Origin: Trinickia fusca
GTDB taxonomy: Bacteria > Pseudomonadota > Gammaproteobacteria > Burkholderiales > Burkholderiaceae
Length of the DNA stretch: 64,000 bases
Direction: 5' to 3'
Assembly (NCBI RefSeq): GCF_003628145.1
Contig: NZ_RBZV01000001.1
Location: 632,299-696,298, forward strand
Part shown: positions 1 to 10,247 of the stretch, one piece after another
Layout of the letters: every line of letters begins with the position of its first letter
Position numbering within the stretch: the first letter of the stretch is position 1
Translations under genes and position numbers: made by a program
The notes under the pieces: model-generated
Told to the model about the DNA's origin: nothing
Seen by the model: the letters and a program-made list of their open reading frames with translations, nothing else
Databases searched by the model: none

Positions 1-1
1 C

Positions 2-871
2 GGCCAAATCTACGTACCCGTCGTGAACTGGATGCTGCTGTTCGTGATTCTGTGCATCGTGATCGGCTTCAAGAGCTCCGATAACCTCGCTGCGGCGTAC
101 GGCATCGCCGTGACGACGACAATGGTCATCACGACCGTGCTGGCCTGCGTCGTGATGGTGAGGGTATGGAACTGGAACAAGACGCTCGTGGCGGTCATCA
201 TTGCGGCGTTCATGGCCGTCGACGTCGGCTTCTTCGGTGCGAATCTGCTGAAGGTGGCCGAAGGCGGGTGGCTGCCGCTCGGTATCGGTGCGCTGCTGTT
301 CTTCCTGCTGATGACTTGGCACAAGGGCCGCTTGCTCGTCAAGGAACGTACGGCGGCTGACGGCATTCCGCTCGCGCCGTTCCTGCAGGGCCTGCTTGCG
401 CATCCGCCGCATCGCGTCTCGGGCACGGCCATCTACCTGACGGGTAGCCACGCGCTCGTACCCGTGAGCCTGCTGCACAACCTCAAGCACAACAAGGTGC
501 TGCACGAGCGCACGATCTTCCTGACGTTCGTGACGCGCGACATTCCGTATGTGAAGGATGACGAGCGCGTGACCATCAAGGAGGTGGGCGGTGGCCTCTT
601 CATCGTGAATGCGGCCTACGGCTTCAATGAAACGCCCGACGTGAAGGCCGTTCTGTTCGAAATTAGCCGCATGCACAACATGTCGTTCGAGCTGATGGAT
701 ACCTCGTTCTTCCTCGCACGTGAAACGGTAGTGCCGACGCAGTTGCCTGGCATGTCCGTGTGGCGCGAGCGCGTATTCGCATGGATGCACCAGAACGCGG
801 CCAAGCCGACCGACTTCTTCAGTATTCCGGCCAACCGCGTCGTCGAGCTCGGGACGAAGATCGAAATCTGA
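2..871 (+). CDS. kup: Potassium uptake protein Kup, C-terminal part (5' truncated by window edge)
   Basis: The frame is open from base 2 and reads [13 protein letters not shown], a stretch typical of Kup/HAK/KUP low-affinity K+:H+ symporters of the inner membrane. The visible 289 residues hold the last hydrophobic segments (about window residues 8-30, 36-60, 64-75 and 88-105) and then the soluble cytoplasmic C-terminal domain of roughly 170 residues ([21 protein letters not shown] region) seen in the family. Kup proteins are about 620-630 residues, so a little over half of the protein lies upstream of the window. It ends in EI-stop at 871 and is followed by a clear intrinsic terminator. The fragment shows no frameshift or loss of conserved segments. 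I am confident of the family; the gene name follows from it. Confidence 0.93.
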   Translation, partial: GQIYVPVVNWMLLFVILCIVIGFKSSDNLAAAYGIAVTTTMVITTVLACVVMVRVWNWNKTLVAVIIAAFMAVDVGFFGANLLKVAEGGWLPLGIGALLFFLLMTWHKGRLLVKERTAADGIPLAPFLQGLLAHPPHRVSGTAIYLTGSHALVPVSLLHNLKHNKVLHERTIFLTFVTRDIPYVKDDERVTIKEVGGGLFIVNAAYGFNETPDVKAVLFEISRMHNMSFELMDTSFFLARETVVPTQLPGMSVWRERVFAWMHQNAAKPTDFFSIPANRVVELGTKIEI

Positions 872-920
872 CCGAACGAGATCTAGGGCGCCATGCGCGC
901 CTTAGGTTGCGCGCACGACA

Positions 921-956
921 AAAAGCCCGTGTTCTGTAAGGAACACGGGCTTTTTT
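921..956. terminator. Intrinsic terminator between convergent kup and tex
   Basis: Perfect stem AAAAGCCCGTGTTC / GAACACGGGCTTTT with a 6-base loop (TGTAAG) followed by further T's. A and T tracts on both flanks mean it can work for kup on the plus strand and for tex on the minus strand, although tex ends about 45 bases away. Confidence 0.9.
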
Positions 957-1001
957 GCGGCCGCCGCCAGTGGGGCGGCGGCCGAGCATCTACGAACCTG
1001 C

Positions 1002-3335
1002 TTAGCGTTGCTTGAGCTTTGCGAAGGCTGCCGCCATCGCACCCGACGGCTCGGGTTCGCGCGTACGCGGCGCTCCTCGGGCGCCACCGGTACGGCCTGC
1101 GCCTGCGCCGCCGCGCTCTTGCTGACCACCGCGCGAGGCTGGCGTCGCATCGTCATCGAGTCGCATCGTGAGCGCAATGCGCTGGCGCTTGACGTCGACT
1201 TCGAGCACCTTGACCTTCACGACCTGACCCGCCTTGACCACTTCGTGCGGGTCCTTGATGAACTTCGTCGACATGGCCGACACATGCACGAGACCGTCCT
1301 GGTGCACACCGATGTCGACGAACGCGCCAAAGGCCGCCACGTTCGTGACGACGCCTTCGAGCACCATGCCCGGCATCAGGTCGGACACCTTTTCGACCCC
1401 CTCGCGGAACGTCGCAGTCTTGAATTCGGGGCGCGGGTCGCGGCCCGGTTTTTCGAGCTCGAGCAGAATGTCGCGCACGGTGGGCAGGCCGAAACGTTCG
1501 TCGACGAACTCGGCCGGCGACAAGCCCGCGAGCGCTTCGCGGTTGCCGAGCACCTCGCCGACTTGCTTGCTCACCTTGGCGAGAATGCGCTCGACGACAG
1601 GGTAGGCCTCGGGGTGAACGGACGAGCGGTCGAGCGGGTTTTCACCGCCGTTGATGCGCAGAAAGCCGGCGGCTTGCTCGAACGTCTTGTCGCCGAGGCG
1701 GGGCACTTTGCGCAGTTGCTCGCGCGACGGGAACGGGCCGTTCGCATCGCGATAATCGACGATGTTGCGCGCGAGGGTCGAATTGAGCCCCGACACGCGT
1801 GCGAGCAGGGCCGCCGACGCGGTGTTCGCGTCGACGCCGACCGCGTTCACGCAGTCTTCGACGACGGCATCGAGCGAGCGGGCCAGCTCGCGCTGATTCA
1901 CGTCGTGCTGATACTGGCCGACGCCGATCGCCTTCGGCTCGATCTTCACGAGCTCGGCGAGCGGGTCTTGCAGGCGACGTGCGATCGAGACGGCACCACG
2001 CAGCGACACGTCGAGATCAGGGAACTCCTTCGCCGCCAATTCGGATGCCGAATAAACCGATGCGCCAGCTTCGGAGACGACGATCTTTTGCAGCTTGAGC
2101 TCGGGGTGGCGCGCGATGAGCTCGCTGGCGAGCTTGTCGGTTTCACGCGAGGCGGTACCGTTGCCGATGCTGACGAGCTCGGCCTGCGTTTGCGCCGCGA
2201 TGCGCGCGAGTTTTGCAAGCGAGCCGTCCCAGTCGCGGCGCGGCTCGTGCGGATAGATCGTATCGGTGGCGAGCAGCTTGCCGGTGCGGTCGACGACCGC
2301 CACCTTCACGCCCGTACGCAGCCCCGGATCGAGGCCGATCACGGCCTTCGGGCCCGCGGGTGCGGCCAGCAGCAAGTCCTTCAGGTTGCGGGCGAACACG
2401 CGAATCGCCTCGTGCTCGGCATCCTCGCGCAGCTGCGTGAGGAGTTCGTTCTCGAGGTGCGGCTGAACCTTCACGCGCCAGCACCAGCGGCATACGTCGG
2501 AGAGCCATTTGTCGGCGGGACGGTTCTGGTTCGCGATGCCCACGTGGTGCGCAATGAGCGCTTCGCACGGGTGGGGCACCTGCGTATCGAGCTCCTCGCC
2601 CAGGCCCAGCTTGACCATCAGCACGCCGGCATTGCGGCCGCGGAACAGCGCCAGCGCGCGGTGCGACGGGATCGTCTTCAGCGTTTCGGAGTAGTCGTAG
2701 TAGTCGCGGAATTTTTCGCCTTCCTCGCTTTCCTTGCCTTCGACGACGACCGACGAGACGATGCCGCGCTCATGCAGATATTCGCGCAGCTTGCCGAGCA
2801 ACTCGGCCGTCTCGCCGAATTGCTCGGACAGGATGTCGCGGGCGCCGTCGAGTGCGGCCTTGACGTCGGCCACGCCTTTCTCGGCGTTCACGTAGGCGGC
2901 CGCTTCCGTTTGCGGGTCGAGGCGCGGATCGGCGAGCAGTGCCTGGGCCAGCGGTTCGAGCCCCGCTTCGCGGGCGATCTGCGCGCGCGTACGGCGCTTG
3001 GGCTTGTACGGCAGGTACAGATCTTCGAGCACCTGCTTGCTGTCGGCGGCTTCGATCGCTGCGCGCAGTTCGTCGGTAAGCTTGCCTTGCTCGTCGATGC
3101 TGGCGACGATCGTCGCGCGCCGATCTTCCATCTCGCGCAGGTAAAGCAGGCGTTCCTCGAGCTGGCGCAATTGCGTGTCGTCGAGGTTGCCGGTGACTTC
3201 CTTGCGGTAGCGGGCGATAAACGGAACAGTGGAGCCTTCGTCGAGAAGTTGCACGGCTGCCGCGACCTGGCGTGGCTGGACCGTCAATTCGGTGGCGATG
3301 CGCTGTACGATCTTGAGTGCTACGGAGTCCGTCAT
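1002..3335 (-). CDS. tex: Tex family RNA-binding transcriptional accessory protein
   Basis: Encodes 777 residues beginning [17 protein letters not shown], which is the usual Tex N-terminus and length (about 770-785). The open frame runs much further upstream to 4265, but that extension is low-complexity shadow of the next gene, so the ATG at 3335 was chosen. Visible parts in order: N-terminal helical Tex domain ([20 protein letters not shown]), the YqgF/RNase H-like domain ([18 protein letters not shown]), helix-hairpin-helix repeats ([15 protein letters not shown]), and a C-terminal S1 domain ([21 protein letters not shown]), then a Gly/Arg-rich tail. Tex binds nucleic acid in the cytoplasm and is linked to transcription and toxin expression in Bordetella and Pseudomonas. 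It is divergent from the coiled-coil protein gene at 3483. Confidence 0.95.
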   Translation of the reverse strand: MTDSVALKIVQRIATELTVQPRQVAAAVQLLDEGSTVPFIARYRKEVTGNLDDTQLRQLEERLLYLREMEDRRATIVASIDEQGKLTDELRAAIEAADSKQVLEDLYLPYKPKRRTRAQIAREAGLEPLAQALLADPRLDPQTEAAAYVNAEKGVADVKAALDGARDILSEQFGETAELLGKLREYLHERGIVSSVVVEGKESEEGEKFRDYYDYSETLKTIPSHRALALFRGRNAGVLMVKLGLGEELDTQVPHPCEALIAHHVGIANQNRPADKWLSDVCRWCWRVKVQPHLENELLTQLREDAEHEAIRVFARNLKDLLLAAPAGPKAVIGLDPGLRTGVKVAVVDRTGKLLATDTIYPHEPRRDWDGSLAKLARIAAQTQAELVSIGNGTASRETDKLASELIARHPELKLQKIVVSEAGASVYSASELAAKEFPDLDVSLRGAVSIARRLQDPLAELVKIEPKAIGVGQYQHDVNQRELARSLDAVVEDCVNAVGVDANTASAALLARVSGLNSTLARNIVDYRDANGPFPSREQLRKVPRLGDKTFEQAAGFLRINGGENPLDRSSVHPEAYPVVERILAKVSKQVGEVLGNREALAGLSPAEFVDERFGLPTVRDILLELEKPGRDPRPEFKTATFREGVEKVSDLMPGMVLEGVVTNVAAFGAFVDIGVHQDGLVHVSAMSTKFIKDPHEVVKAGQVVKVKVLEVDVKRQRIALTMRLDDDATPASRGGQQERGGAGAGRTGGARGAPRTREPEPSGAMAAAFAKLKQR

Positions 3336-3482
3336 AGAAGAGGCGTCTGGCTGCGAGGCTTCGAGTGCGGCGCCAGCCGGCGTTATGCGGCGAGGCGAGC
3401 GGGCTCTAGGCCGAGTTGCTGAAGCGGCGCATTTTGCCATAAATGCCCGGGGGCTCAAGATTGGGGTGTTAGAATTTCGACC

Positions 3483-4301
3483 ATGTTCCGATCCCCGCCT
3501 ACGACGTTGCCGATCTCCCGTTTTTCCGTCGCTCTGCGCGCCGCGCAGGTTGCTGCCGCGGTCTTCGCCTTGCCGTGTATCGCGTTGGCGCAAACGGCGC
3601 CTGCCCCTGACGCTACGTCGCAGCCGGACACGCATGCCGAGGCGCCGCTGGCCGCGAGCATGCCGTCCAACGCTTTCGATGCGCGCCAAAAAGCGCTCGA
3701 TCAGCGCTCGGCGCAAAACGACTACACGTACGGTGTGGCCGTTCATCAGTGCTATGACACGTTTTTCGTGAACACCTGTCTCGGGCGCGCGCGCGACAAA
3801 ATGCGCGACGTAAAGGCGCAGATCCGCAGTGAGCAGCTCTCGCTCGACGACGAACGGCGTGCGGCACGGGCACAGCAGCGTGACGAGCAGGAGGCGCTGC
3901 GGCGTGTGCAGGACGAGTCCGAGGCGCCGCAGCGGGCGGCCGCCGACGAGCGCAATGCGCAGGCGTACGAGGAGAAGCAGCGCCAGCATGCGCTCGACGC
4001 GGCCAAACGTAACGCCGAAGCGCCGCAGCGAGCCCAGAACCAGGCCGCATACGACCAGAAACAGGCTGATTTCCAACGCAAGCTCGACCAGGCGCATGCA
4101 CAGGCGGCGCAAGATGCGAAGGAGCGCGCCGAGCGCGCGCAGCGCTTCGGCCAAAAGCAGGTTGACGCGGCGCAGCACAAGGCCGATGTCGAGGCCAGGC
4201 AGAAGCAGGCTGCGCAAAAGGCGCAGGAGAAGCAGCAGGAGCAGTTGCAGCAGCAGGAGCAGCAAAAGCAGTTGCGCCAGGAGCAGCAGGATAGCGAGTG
4301 A
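3483..4301 (+). CDS. Secreted Gln/Ala-rich coiled-coil protein of unknown function
   Basis: 272 residues. The N-terminus has a basic stretch and a hydrophobic core ending [12 protein letters not shown], a good signal peptide with cleavage near ALA-QT (about residue 37), so it is probably periplasmic. A short domain containing two Cys residues ([24 protein letters not shown], about residues 84-107) precedes a long charged, Ala/Gln/Arg-rich region to the end ([16 protein letters not shown]) that should form a coiled coil. The low complexity creates long open antisense frames, which were discounted. It lies divergent from tex and 83 bases upstream of the ydcH-type gene. I do not recognise a functional family; similar proteins occur as conserved hypotheticals in Burkholderia relatives by general impression only. 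Confidence 0.75.
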   Translation: MFRSPPTTLPISRFSVALRAAQVAAAVFALPCIALAQTAPAPDATSQPDTHAEAPLAASMPSNAFDARQKALDQRSAQNDYTYGVAVHQCYDTFFVNTCLGRARDKMRDVKAQIRSEQLSLDDERRAARAQQRDEQEALRRVQDESEAPQRAAADERNAQAYEEKQRQHALDAAKRNAEAPQRAQNQAAYDQKQADFQRKLDQAHAQAAQDAKERAERAQRFGQKQVDAAQHKADVEARQKQAAQKAQEKQQEQLQQQEQQKQLRQEQQDSE

Positions 4302-4384
4302 CGCTGCGCGCTTTTGCGGAAGGCAACCTCTGGCGTGGTCCCCTGGAATGAAAGGGGACGCGCCAATGAACCGAGGAGGTGACC

Positions 4385-4600
4385 ATGCGCGACCATCAAG
4401 CGATCCAGCCGAACCTATTGCGCGATCGCATCGTACAGTTGCAATCGGAGCACAGCGAGCTTGATCGCATGATCAATAAACTCGCCATCTCGTCGGACAT
4501 CACCGACCTCGAGTTGCGGCGCCTGAAAAAGCGCAAACTCAAGGTCAAAGACAACATCATGTTGCTGCAATTGCAGCTCGAACCGGACAAGCACGCATAA
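4385..4600 (+). CDS. YdcH/DUF465 family small protein
   Basis: 71 residues starting [20 protein letters not shown] strong GAGGAGGT Shine-Dalgarno sequence at 4373-4380 sits just upstream; an in-frame GTG at 4379 lies inside that motif, so the ATG at 4385 is preferred. The protein is entirely helical and charged, with a long heptad-like stretch ([11 protein letters not shown]...[19 protein letters not shown]) ending in basic residues. This is the DUF465/YdcH pattern (hairpin of two helices, HxxLDxxI then LKKxKLxxKDxI). Function of the family is not established. A GC-rich hairpin follows the stop. Confidence 0.88.
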   Translation: MRDHQAIQPNLLRDRIVQLQSEHSELDRMINKLAISSDITDLELRRLKKRKLKVKDNIMLLQLQLEPDKHA

Positions 4601-4614
4601 GCGGTTCACCGGCA

Positions 4615-4646
4615 AGCACCGGTGCCCGCGGCGGCACCGGCTTTGC
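4615..4646 (+). terminator. GC-rich hairpin after the ydcH-type gene
   Basis: CCGGTGCC (4619-4626) and GGCACCGG (4633-4640) form a perfect 8-bp stem with a 6-base loop, followed only by CTTTGC, so there is no real T-run. It could be a weak terminator. It lies directly upstream of the helicase start. Confidence 0.4.
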
Positions 4647-4661
4647 AGGGAATCGCTTGCC

Positions 4662-6950
4662 TTGAATTCACCGCTCGACGTTTCTTCCGATAACCCGCGT
4701 GCTGCGGCGCCCGTAGCTGGAGCCGCGCAGTCGCGCGCGGCCGCCTTCGTTCCCGGTGCCCGACGCAGCGCGGAACTCGACGCGATTTTCGCGGCCGATG
4801 GGCTGCTTGCACGCGCGATCGACGGCTATCACTCGCGGGCCTCGCAAATCGACATGGCGCGGGCTGTCGCTGCTGCGATGGAAGCATCGGGGCGGGCAAT
4901 GCCCGAGCCTGCGATGTTCGAGGCGCAGCGGCGCCCGGCGCGGCGTTTGTCCACGACCGATGCGCCAGCTGCCGGCGCGGGCAGGGACCCCGCCGATACT
5001 GCGTCTCAGGATGCGGCTCCCGAGCCGGCCGATGCCGGCGACAACACGCTGATCGTCGAGGCCGGCACGGGCACGGGCAAGACGTACGCGTACTTGGTGC
5101 CAGCGATGCTGTGGGGCGGCAAGGTGATCGTCTCGACCGGCACGAAGCACCTGCAGGACCAACTGTTTCAGCGCGACATCCCGACCGTGCGCGATGCGCT
5201 TGCAGTGCCCGTCAGCGTGGCGATGCTCAAGGGGCGCTCGAATTACCTGTGCCACTACTATCTGCAGCGCACCGCCGACAATGGACGCTTGCCCTCGCGG
5301 CAAGAGACAGCGTACTTGCAAGAGATCGTGCGTTTTGCGAAGGTGACGCGCTCGGGCGACAAGGCGGAACTTGCGAGCGTGCCCGAGACCGCGCAGGTCT
5401 GGTCGATGGTGACGTCGACGCGCGAGAACTGCCTCGGGCAGGAGTGTCCGAACTACAAGGATTGCTTCGTGATGCACGCGCGGCGCGAGGCCCAGCAGGC
5501 CGACATCGTCGTCGTCAATCACCATCTGTTCTTCGCCGACATCATGTTGCGCGATACAGGCATGGCCGAACTGCTGCCCACGGCGAACACGATCATCTTC
5601 GACGAAGCGCATCAACTGCCCGAGACGGCGACGCTGTTCTTTGGCGAAACACTGTCGACGTCACAACTGCTCGAGCTCGCGCGCGATACGGTCGCGGAGG
5701 GGCTGGCGCATGCGCGCGATGCCGTCGAATGGGTCAAGGTCGGCGCGGCGCTCGAGCGCGCGGCGCGCGATGTGCGGCTCGCGTTCAAGGAAGATACGCT
5801 GCGCGTGTCGGCGGCTCAGTTGCCGGTCGACCATCCGTTGTTCGATACGCTCGATGCGCTGGAGACCGCGCTCGATGCGCTGGCGACCGCGCTCGCAGGT
5901 CAGGCCGAGCGCGCCGAATCGCTGGGTGCCTGCCTGCGCCGCGCGCGGGAGTTGCAGGATCAGCTTGGTCGCTGGACGGCCGTGGCCGCCGAGCCAGTTG
6001 AAGACCCGACGAAGTCCGCCGACGGTAAAGGTGCACCGTCCAACGGCACCAGCGCCTCGGACTCGAACGAGCGCATTCGCTGGGTCGAAGTGTTCTCACA
6101 AACCGTGCAGTTGCACGAGACGCCGCTGTCGGTAGCGCCGATCTTCGCCAAGCAGCGTGCCGGCGTGCCGCGTGCGTGGATCTTCACGTCGGCGACGCTG
6201 TCGGTGCGCGGCGATTTCACGCATTACGCCGCGCAGATGGGGCTCGATGCGCGCCGCTCGATGACGCTGCCGAGTCCGTTCGACTACGGCACGCAAGGGC
6301 TGCTGTACGTGCCGCGCAATCTGCCGCAGCCGTCCTCGCCCATGTTCACCGATGCCGTGTTCGAAGCGGCGCTGCCCGCGATCGAGGCCGCCGGTGGCGG
6401 CGTCTTCGTGCTGTGCACGACGCTGCGTGCCGTCGATCGGATCGCTGCGAAGCTGCGCGACGTGATCGAGGCGCGTGGCTGGACGATGCCGTTGCTGATG
6501 CAGGGCGATGCGAGCCGCACCGAACTGCTCGACCGTTTCCGCGCCTACGGCAATGCGATTCTCGTCGGCAGCCAGAGCTTCTGGGAGGGCGTCGACGTAC
6601 GGGGCGACGCACTGTCACTCGTGGTCATCGACAAGTTGCCGTTCGCACCGCCTGACGATCCGGTGCTCTCCGCCCGGCTCGATGCGCTGACGAGGAAGGG
6701 CTTGAGTCCGTTCGCCGTCCATCAGCTGCCACAGGCCGTCATTACGCTGAAGCAGGGCGCGGGGCGCCTCATTCGAGCAGAAACGGACCGGGGCGTGTTG
6801 ATGATTTGCGATACGCGCCTCGTCGACAAGCCGTACGGCCGCCGCATCTGGCAGAGTCTGCCGCCCTTCAAGCGCACGCGCGAGATCGACGTCGTGCGCG
6901 AATTCTTTGCGGCCCGAGCGCTGACGACGGACGGCGATGCCACCGCATGA
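4662..6950 (+). CDS. ATP-dependent DNA helicase, DinG/XPD-like (YoaA type)
   Basis: 762 residues from a TTG codon at 4662; no better ATG/GTG start was evident before the first conserved blocks, and the TTG start is uncertain. Superfamily 2 features: Walker A EAGTGTGKT at residues 133-141, DEAH box at 314-317, and an Fe-S type cysteine set between them (LCHYYL, then NCLGQECPNYKDC), as in DinG, YoaA and XPD. C-terminal helicase motifs include GSQSFWEGVDVRG and QGAGRLIRAETDRG. Members unwind 5'-3' and act in DNA repair. The first 130 residues are Ala/Pro-rich and poorly conserved, and an insertion near residues 445-465 (DPTKSADGKGAPSNG) looks like a species-specific linker. In relatives bamD lies close downstream; here an FkbM gene intervenes. 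Confidence 0.9.
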   Translation: MNSPLDVSSDNPRAAAPVAGAAQSRAAAFVPGARRSAELDAIFAADGLLARAIDGYHSRASQIDMARAVAAAMEASGRAMPEPAMFEAQRRPARRLSTTDAPAAGAGRDPADTASQDAAPEPADAGDNTLIVEAGTGTGKTYAYLVPAMLWGGKVIVSTGTKHLQDQLFQRDIPTVRDALAVPVSVAMLKGRSNYLCHYYLQRTADNGRLPSRQETAYLQEIVRFAKVTRSGDKAELASVPETAQVWSMVTSTRENCLGQECPNYKDCFVMHARREAQQADIVVVNHHLFFADIMLRDTGMAELLPTANTIIFDEAHQLPETATLFFGETLSTSQLLELARDTVAEGLAHARDAVEWVKVGAALERAARDVRLAFKEDTLRVSAAQLPVDHPLFDTLDALETALDALATALAGQAERAESLGACLRRARELQDQLGRWTAVAAEPVEDPTKSADGKGAPSNGTSASDSNERIRWVEVFSQTVQLHETPLSVAPIFAKQRAGVPRAWIFTSATLSVRGDFTHYAAQMGLDARRSMTLPSPFDYGTQGLLYVPRNLPQPSSPMFTDAVFEAALPAIEAAGGGVFVLCTTLRAVDRIAAKLRDVIEARGWTMPLLMQGDASRTELLDRFRAYGNAILVGSQSFWEGVDVRGDALSLVVIDKLPFAPPDDPVLSARLDALTRKGLSPFAVHQLPQAVITLKQGAGRLIRAETDRGVLMICDTRLVDKPYGRRIWQSLPPFKRTREIDVVREFFAARALTTDGDATA

Positions 6951-7055
6951 TGCGTGAACAAGCGTGGGGCCTGGTGGTCGGCCATCGGTTTTCCGTTGCT
7001 CGGATTTTCACGATGCCGGCTGCCTGCGCAGTATATTTACGCGCATAGCATAAAA

Positions 7056-7104
7056 AATATTCGAGTGCGAATATTCTTGATTTAATTTATCTTGATTTAA
7101 TTTA
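7056..7104. repeat. AT-rich inverted and tandem repeat upstream of the FkbM gene
   Basis: AATATTCG-agtg-CGAATATT (7056-7075) is a perfect 8-bp inverted repeat. It is followed at once by two exact copies of a 15-base unit, TCTTGATTTAATTTA (7075-7089 and 7090-7104). The whole stretch 7035-7110 is far more AT-rich than its surroundings and probably holds the promoter and operator of the FkbM gene. Confidence 0.75.
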
Positions 7105-7149
7105 AAGTCTCCCTACACTGGTTCACGATGGATCACTTCGAGGGCTATC

Positions 7150-7857
7150 GTGAATCGTGTCAGTGGCCACACCTTCTTCAATAGATTCGTCGACCAGAAC
7201 AGCATCGTTGTTGATCTCGGTGCCAACATCGGTCGTTTCTCTAGCGAGATGGCGCGTCAATACGGGTGCGCATGTTTTGCGATTGAGCCTAACCCGGAAT
7301 GTTTCGCACAGCTGCGCAATTTCGGGAACGTCAAATCGTTCAATATCGCGATCGCCGACCGTACCGGCCAGATGCGTTTTTTTGTGGCCGCCAATTCAGA
7401 GGCGTCGTCGTTCACGCGCACGTCCGAGAGTGATCGAGAGATCTCGGTGCCCGCGATGCGGTTCGACGAATTTTCGGCACTTCACGGTCTGACACGGATC
7501 GATCTACTGAAGGTTGACGTCGAGGGTGCGGAAATCGAGTTGCTCGACTCGCTGTCGGATTCCTTTCTTCTGGGTATCGGGCAGGTATCCGTCGAGTTTC
7601 ACGATTTCTGTGATCTTGTGTCCAAAGACGATGTTGCACGGATAGTCAGCCGGTTTCGATCCCTTGGGTTTCTCTCGATCAATTTTTCCAAGGAATCGCA
7701 CGGACACGAAGATCATTTGTTCGTGAATACGCAGCGATGCGATGTGGGTAAAGTCGAATTTTGGACAACCAAATATCTCACCCGCAACATCTTCGGCCTG
7801 AGTCGTATGGTCAAACGCTGGAGCAACCGGCGACCCAGCGTCGCGAAGCCGGCATAG
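7150..7857 (+). CDS. FkbM family SAM-dependent methyltransferase
   Basis: 235 residues from a GTG at 7150 with a weak GAGGG about 6 bases upstream; an ATG at 7128 is out of frame. The SAM-binding motif I is visible (IVVDLGANIGRFSSEMA, residues 18-34), followed by the acidic ribose-binding position (AIEPNPECF) and the FkbM signature LLKVDVEGAEIELL. FkbM enzymes methylate hydroxyl groups of polyketides, sugars or lipids; the substrate cannot be told here. Length is usual for the family. Lower GC, AT-rich upstream repeats and its position between two backbone genes suggest acquisition. It stands alone, with a bidirectional terminator behind it. Confidence 0.88.
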   Translation: MNRVSGHTFFNRFVDQNSIVVDLGANIGRFSSEMARQYGCACFAIEPNPECFAQLRNFGNVKSFNIAIADRTGQMRFFVAANSEASSFTRTSESDREISVPAMRFDEFSALHGLTRIDLLKVDVEGAEIELLDSLSDSFLLGIGQVSVEFHDFCDLVSKDDVARIVSRFRSLGFLSINFSKESHGHEDHLFVNTQRCDVGKVEFWTTKYLTRNIFGLSRMVKRWSNRRPSVAKPA

Positions 7858-7953
7858 TGGCCGGGCAAGCCATAGTCTGACCGTGGCGGAATGGATTGTC
7901 GGGCGTTATTGCACAGAGCTAACCCGATCGATTATTGGGCGCTTTACGCTCAA

Positions 7954-7984
7954 ATGAAAACCGGCCTTCACGGCCGGTTTTCAT
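7954..7984. terminator. Bidirectional terminator between FkbM gene and bamD
   Basis: ATGAAAACCGGCC-ttca-GGCCGGTTTTCAT type hairpin: stem of about 13 bp with a 4- to 5-base loop, A's on one side and T's on the other. It serves the two convergent genes. Confidence 0.85.
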
Positions 7985-8018
7985 TTTGCATGACGCGCTT
8001 CAAAAGGCTTCACATCAC

Positions 8019-8885
8019 TCAGAACTGCCACCAAGCCTTCTTGGCGGCGCCGCGAGCATGGCCAGTGATGTACGGGCTGTCGGGGAACGTCCCGGCCAGC
8101 ACACGACGGGTATCTTCGGCCAGCTGGGGCTCGTTGAGCTTCGTGTACGACAGGATCATCAGGTGCAGCGCGTCTTCGATGGCCGGTGCATTCCGGTACT
8201 CCTTGACGGCCAGTTGCGCACGGTTGATCGAGGCCACATACGCGCCGCGGCGATAGTAGTAATCGGCCGCATGGACTTCATACGAAGCGAGCGCATTGAC
8301 GATGTAGCGCATGCGCGCGGCCGCATCGGGCGCGTACTTGCTTTGCGGGTACTTGTCGACGACGGCCTTGAACGCGTCATACGACTCGCGCAGCGATTTC
8401 GGATCGCGCTCGCTCATGTCCTGGCCCGAAAAGCGGCCGAACAGACCGAGGTCGTCGTTGAAGTGGATCATCCCCTTCAGGTAGTACGCGTAGGCAATGT
8501 CAGGGTGATCGGGGTGCAGCTTGATGAAGCGGTCGACAGCCTGGTCGGCGGCGGCCGTTTCGTTGTCCTTCCAATTGCAGTACGCGACATTGATTTGCGC
8601 TTGCTGCGCGAAATGGCCGAACGGGTCGCGGCCTTCGAGCGACTCGAAGTACTTCGCGCACTTGCCGTAATCGCCGCCGGTGAGCGCGTCCTGGGCCTCC
8701 GAGTATAATTTGCTATTCGGCCAGGCCGCCGTTTCGTCCGTTTTCTGCGGCAGGCCATGGCAGCCTGCCACGAGCACTGCGGCAGCGGCGATGGCCAGCG
8801 AGGCCGTGGCGGGTTTGACCGCTTCTTTCGTTACACGGGTGGCCGCGCGAAAGGCCGATCGCATCGTAGTGTTCAGGGCTCGCAT
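8019..8885 (-). CDS. bamD: Outer membrane assembly lipoprotein BamD (ComL)
   Basis: 288 residues. A lipoprotein signal peptide ends in the lipobox LVAGC (Cys about residue 42), so the mature protein is anchored in the outer membrane facing the periplasm. TPR-like repeats follow: [23 protein letters not shown], then the BamD motif [20 protein letters not shown], the [23 protein letters not shown] block and [16 protein letters not shown]. BamD is the essential lipoprotein partner of BamA in beta-barrel insertion. The N-terminus before the signal core is a little long; an internal ATG at residue 8 is an alternative start. It is divergent from rluD, the common arrangement in proteobacteria. Confidence 0.95.
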   Translation of the reverse strand: MRALNTTMRSAFRAATRVTKEAVKPATASLAIAAAAVLVAGCHGLPQKTDETAAWPNSKLYSEAQDALTGGDYGKCAKYFESLEGRDPFGHFAQQAQINVAYCNWKDNETAAADQAVDRFIKLHPDHPDIAYAYYLKGMIHFNDDLGLFGRFSGQDMSERDPKSLRESYDAFKAVVDKYPQSKYAPDAAARMRYIVNALASYEVHAADYYYRRGAYVASINRAQLAVKEYRNAPAIEDALHLMILSYTKLNEPQLAEDTRRVLAGTFPDSPYITGHARGAAKKAWWQF

Positions 8886-8927
8886 TTCCTAGCTATCTGT
8901 CTCAGTAACTCAGTAACCCAGTTTTCA

Positions 8928-10145
8928 ATGAACCGCACCAGTCGTTCAGGCGTCAAGTCCGGCGCCAAAGATCGAAGCGACGATTATAGCCGAACCGTTG
9001 CGCCTACCGACGCCCTTGAAAGCGAGGGGCTCGACAATGATCTCGCAACCGCCGCGAGCGCGGCTGAGCACGCCGTCTCGCCCGCGCGCGACGAAGCGCC
9101 GCGCGTGGCATCGGTCCCGCCCGAGCTCGCCGGCGAGCGGCTCGACAAAGTCCTCGCCAAAGTATTCCCCGAATTTTCGCGCAGCCGCCTGCAAAGCTGG
9201 ACCGAGGAGGGGCGCGTACGCGTGAACGGCAAGCCCTCGAAAGTGCGCCAGCCTGTTCCGCTCGACGCGCGCATCGAGCTCGAGCCCGACTTGCTGCCCG
9301 AGCAGCTCGCGTTCACGCCCGAGCCGGTGCCGCTCGACATCGTCTACGAAGACGACACGCTCGTCGTCATCAACAAGCCGGCGGGCCTCGTCGTGCATCC
9401 GGCTGCCGGCAATTGGAGCGGAACGCTCCTGAACGGGCTGCTGCACCGCTACGGCGAAGCGGCCGCGGGCCTGCCGCGTGCAGGCATCGTGCATCGGCTC
9501 GACAAGGAGACGTCGGGACTCATGGTCGTCGCGCGCACGCTCGAGGCGCAGACGGACCTCGTGCGGCAGTTGCAGGCGCGCACGGTCAAGCGCCGCTACA
9601 TCGCGCTCGTCTGGGGCGCGATGCCGGAGGATGGCACCATCGATGCGCCGATCGGGCGCGATCCGCGTGAGCGCACACGCATGGCCGTCGTGACGGGCGC
9701 TGCCGGCAAGCCTGCCCGTACGCACTTTCGCAGCGCCGACGCGACGCTGTGGCAGCAGCAACGGATCTCGGCGATCCATTGCGATCTGGAAACCGGGCGC
9801 ACGCACCAGATTCGCGTGCACTGCGCGCATATTGGTCATCCGCTGCTCGGCGATCCGGTCTACGGCAGTTTGCGTGGCCGACGCTCGAGCGTACCGTTGC
9901 CGGGCGGTTTCGCGCGGCAGGCGCTGCACGCGTGGCGGCTCGGTCTCGTGCATCCGCAGACGGGGCGCACGATGCATTGGCGCGCCGAGCTGCCGGACGA
10001 TCTGGCCGCGCTCGTCGAGGCGCTCGGGTTCGGTGCCCAGTCCGATCTCGGCGATGAAGCCGAACGTGACGAAGACGAATTCGACGATGCGCATGCGTAC
10101 GAGCCGTACATCGTCGGCGACGAAGACGACGAAGACGAAGAATAA
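8928..10145 (+). CDS. rluD: 23S rRNA pseudouridine synthase RluD
   Basis: 405 residues from ATG 8928; the frame is open upstream into the bamD region but that part overlaps the divergent promoter. A Ser/Asp-rich N-terminal extension (about residues 1-60) precedes the S4 RNA-binding domain ([19 protein letters not shown]). The RluA-family catalytic domain holds the active-site motif HRLDKETSG with Asp192, and the later block GRTHQIRVH. RluD modifies three uridines in helix 69 of 23S rRNA. The C-terminus ends in a strongly acidic tail (EDDEDEE). It is followed 102 bases later by pgeF, as in many proteobacteria. Confidence 0.94.
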   Translation: MNRTSRSGVKSGAKDRSDDYSRTVAPTDALESEGLDNDLATAASAAEHAVSPARDEAPRVASVPPELAGERLDKVLAKVFPEFSRSRLQSWTEEGRVRVNGKPSKVRQPVPLDARIELEPDLLPEQLAFTPEPVPLDIVYEDDTLVVINKPAGLVVHPAAGNWSGTLLNGLLHRYGEAAAGLPRAGIVHRLDKETSGLMVVARTLEAQTDLVRQLQARTVKRRYIALVWGAMPEDGTIDAPIGRDPRERTRMAVVTGAAGKPARTHFRSADATLWQQQRISAIHCDLETGRTHQIRVHCAHIGHPLLGDPVYGSLRGRRSSVPLPGGFARQALHAWRLGLVHPQTGRTMHWRAELPDDLAALVEALGFGAQSDLGDEAERDEDEFDDAHAYEPYIVGDEDDEDEE

Positions 10146-10247
10146 GGCGACCGCCACGTCTGACCGGGAACCTGTGCGGCTGCGCGAATATCGCAACAAC
10201 CGCCGCAACAAAAACAGCAACGACAACTGCAATCAGGAACGCGCGAG

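Noticed and set aside
1008-3422. An 804-codon open frame on the plus strand opposite tex, with many Arg/His/Leu residues
   Set aside because: It is antisense to a complete, well-conserved tex gene, has the Arg/His-rich composition of a high-GC shadow frame, and shows no family motif.
3336-4265. A 310-codon upstream extension of the tex frame
   Set aside because: It is Leu/Arg low-complexity, antisense to the coiled-coil protein gene, and the normal Tex N-terminus starts at 3335.
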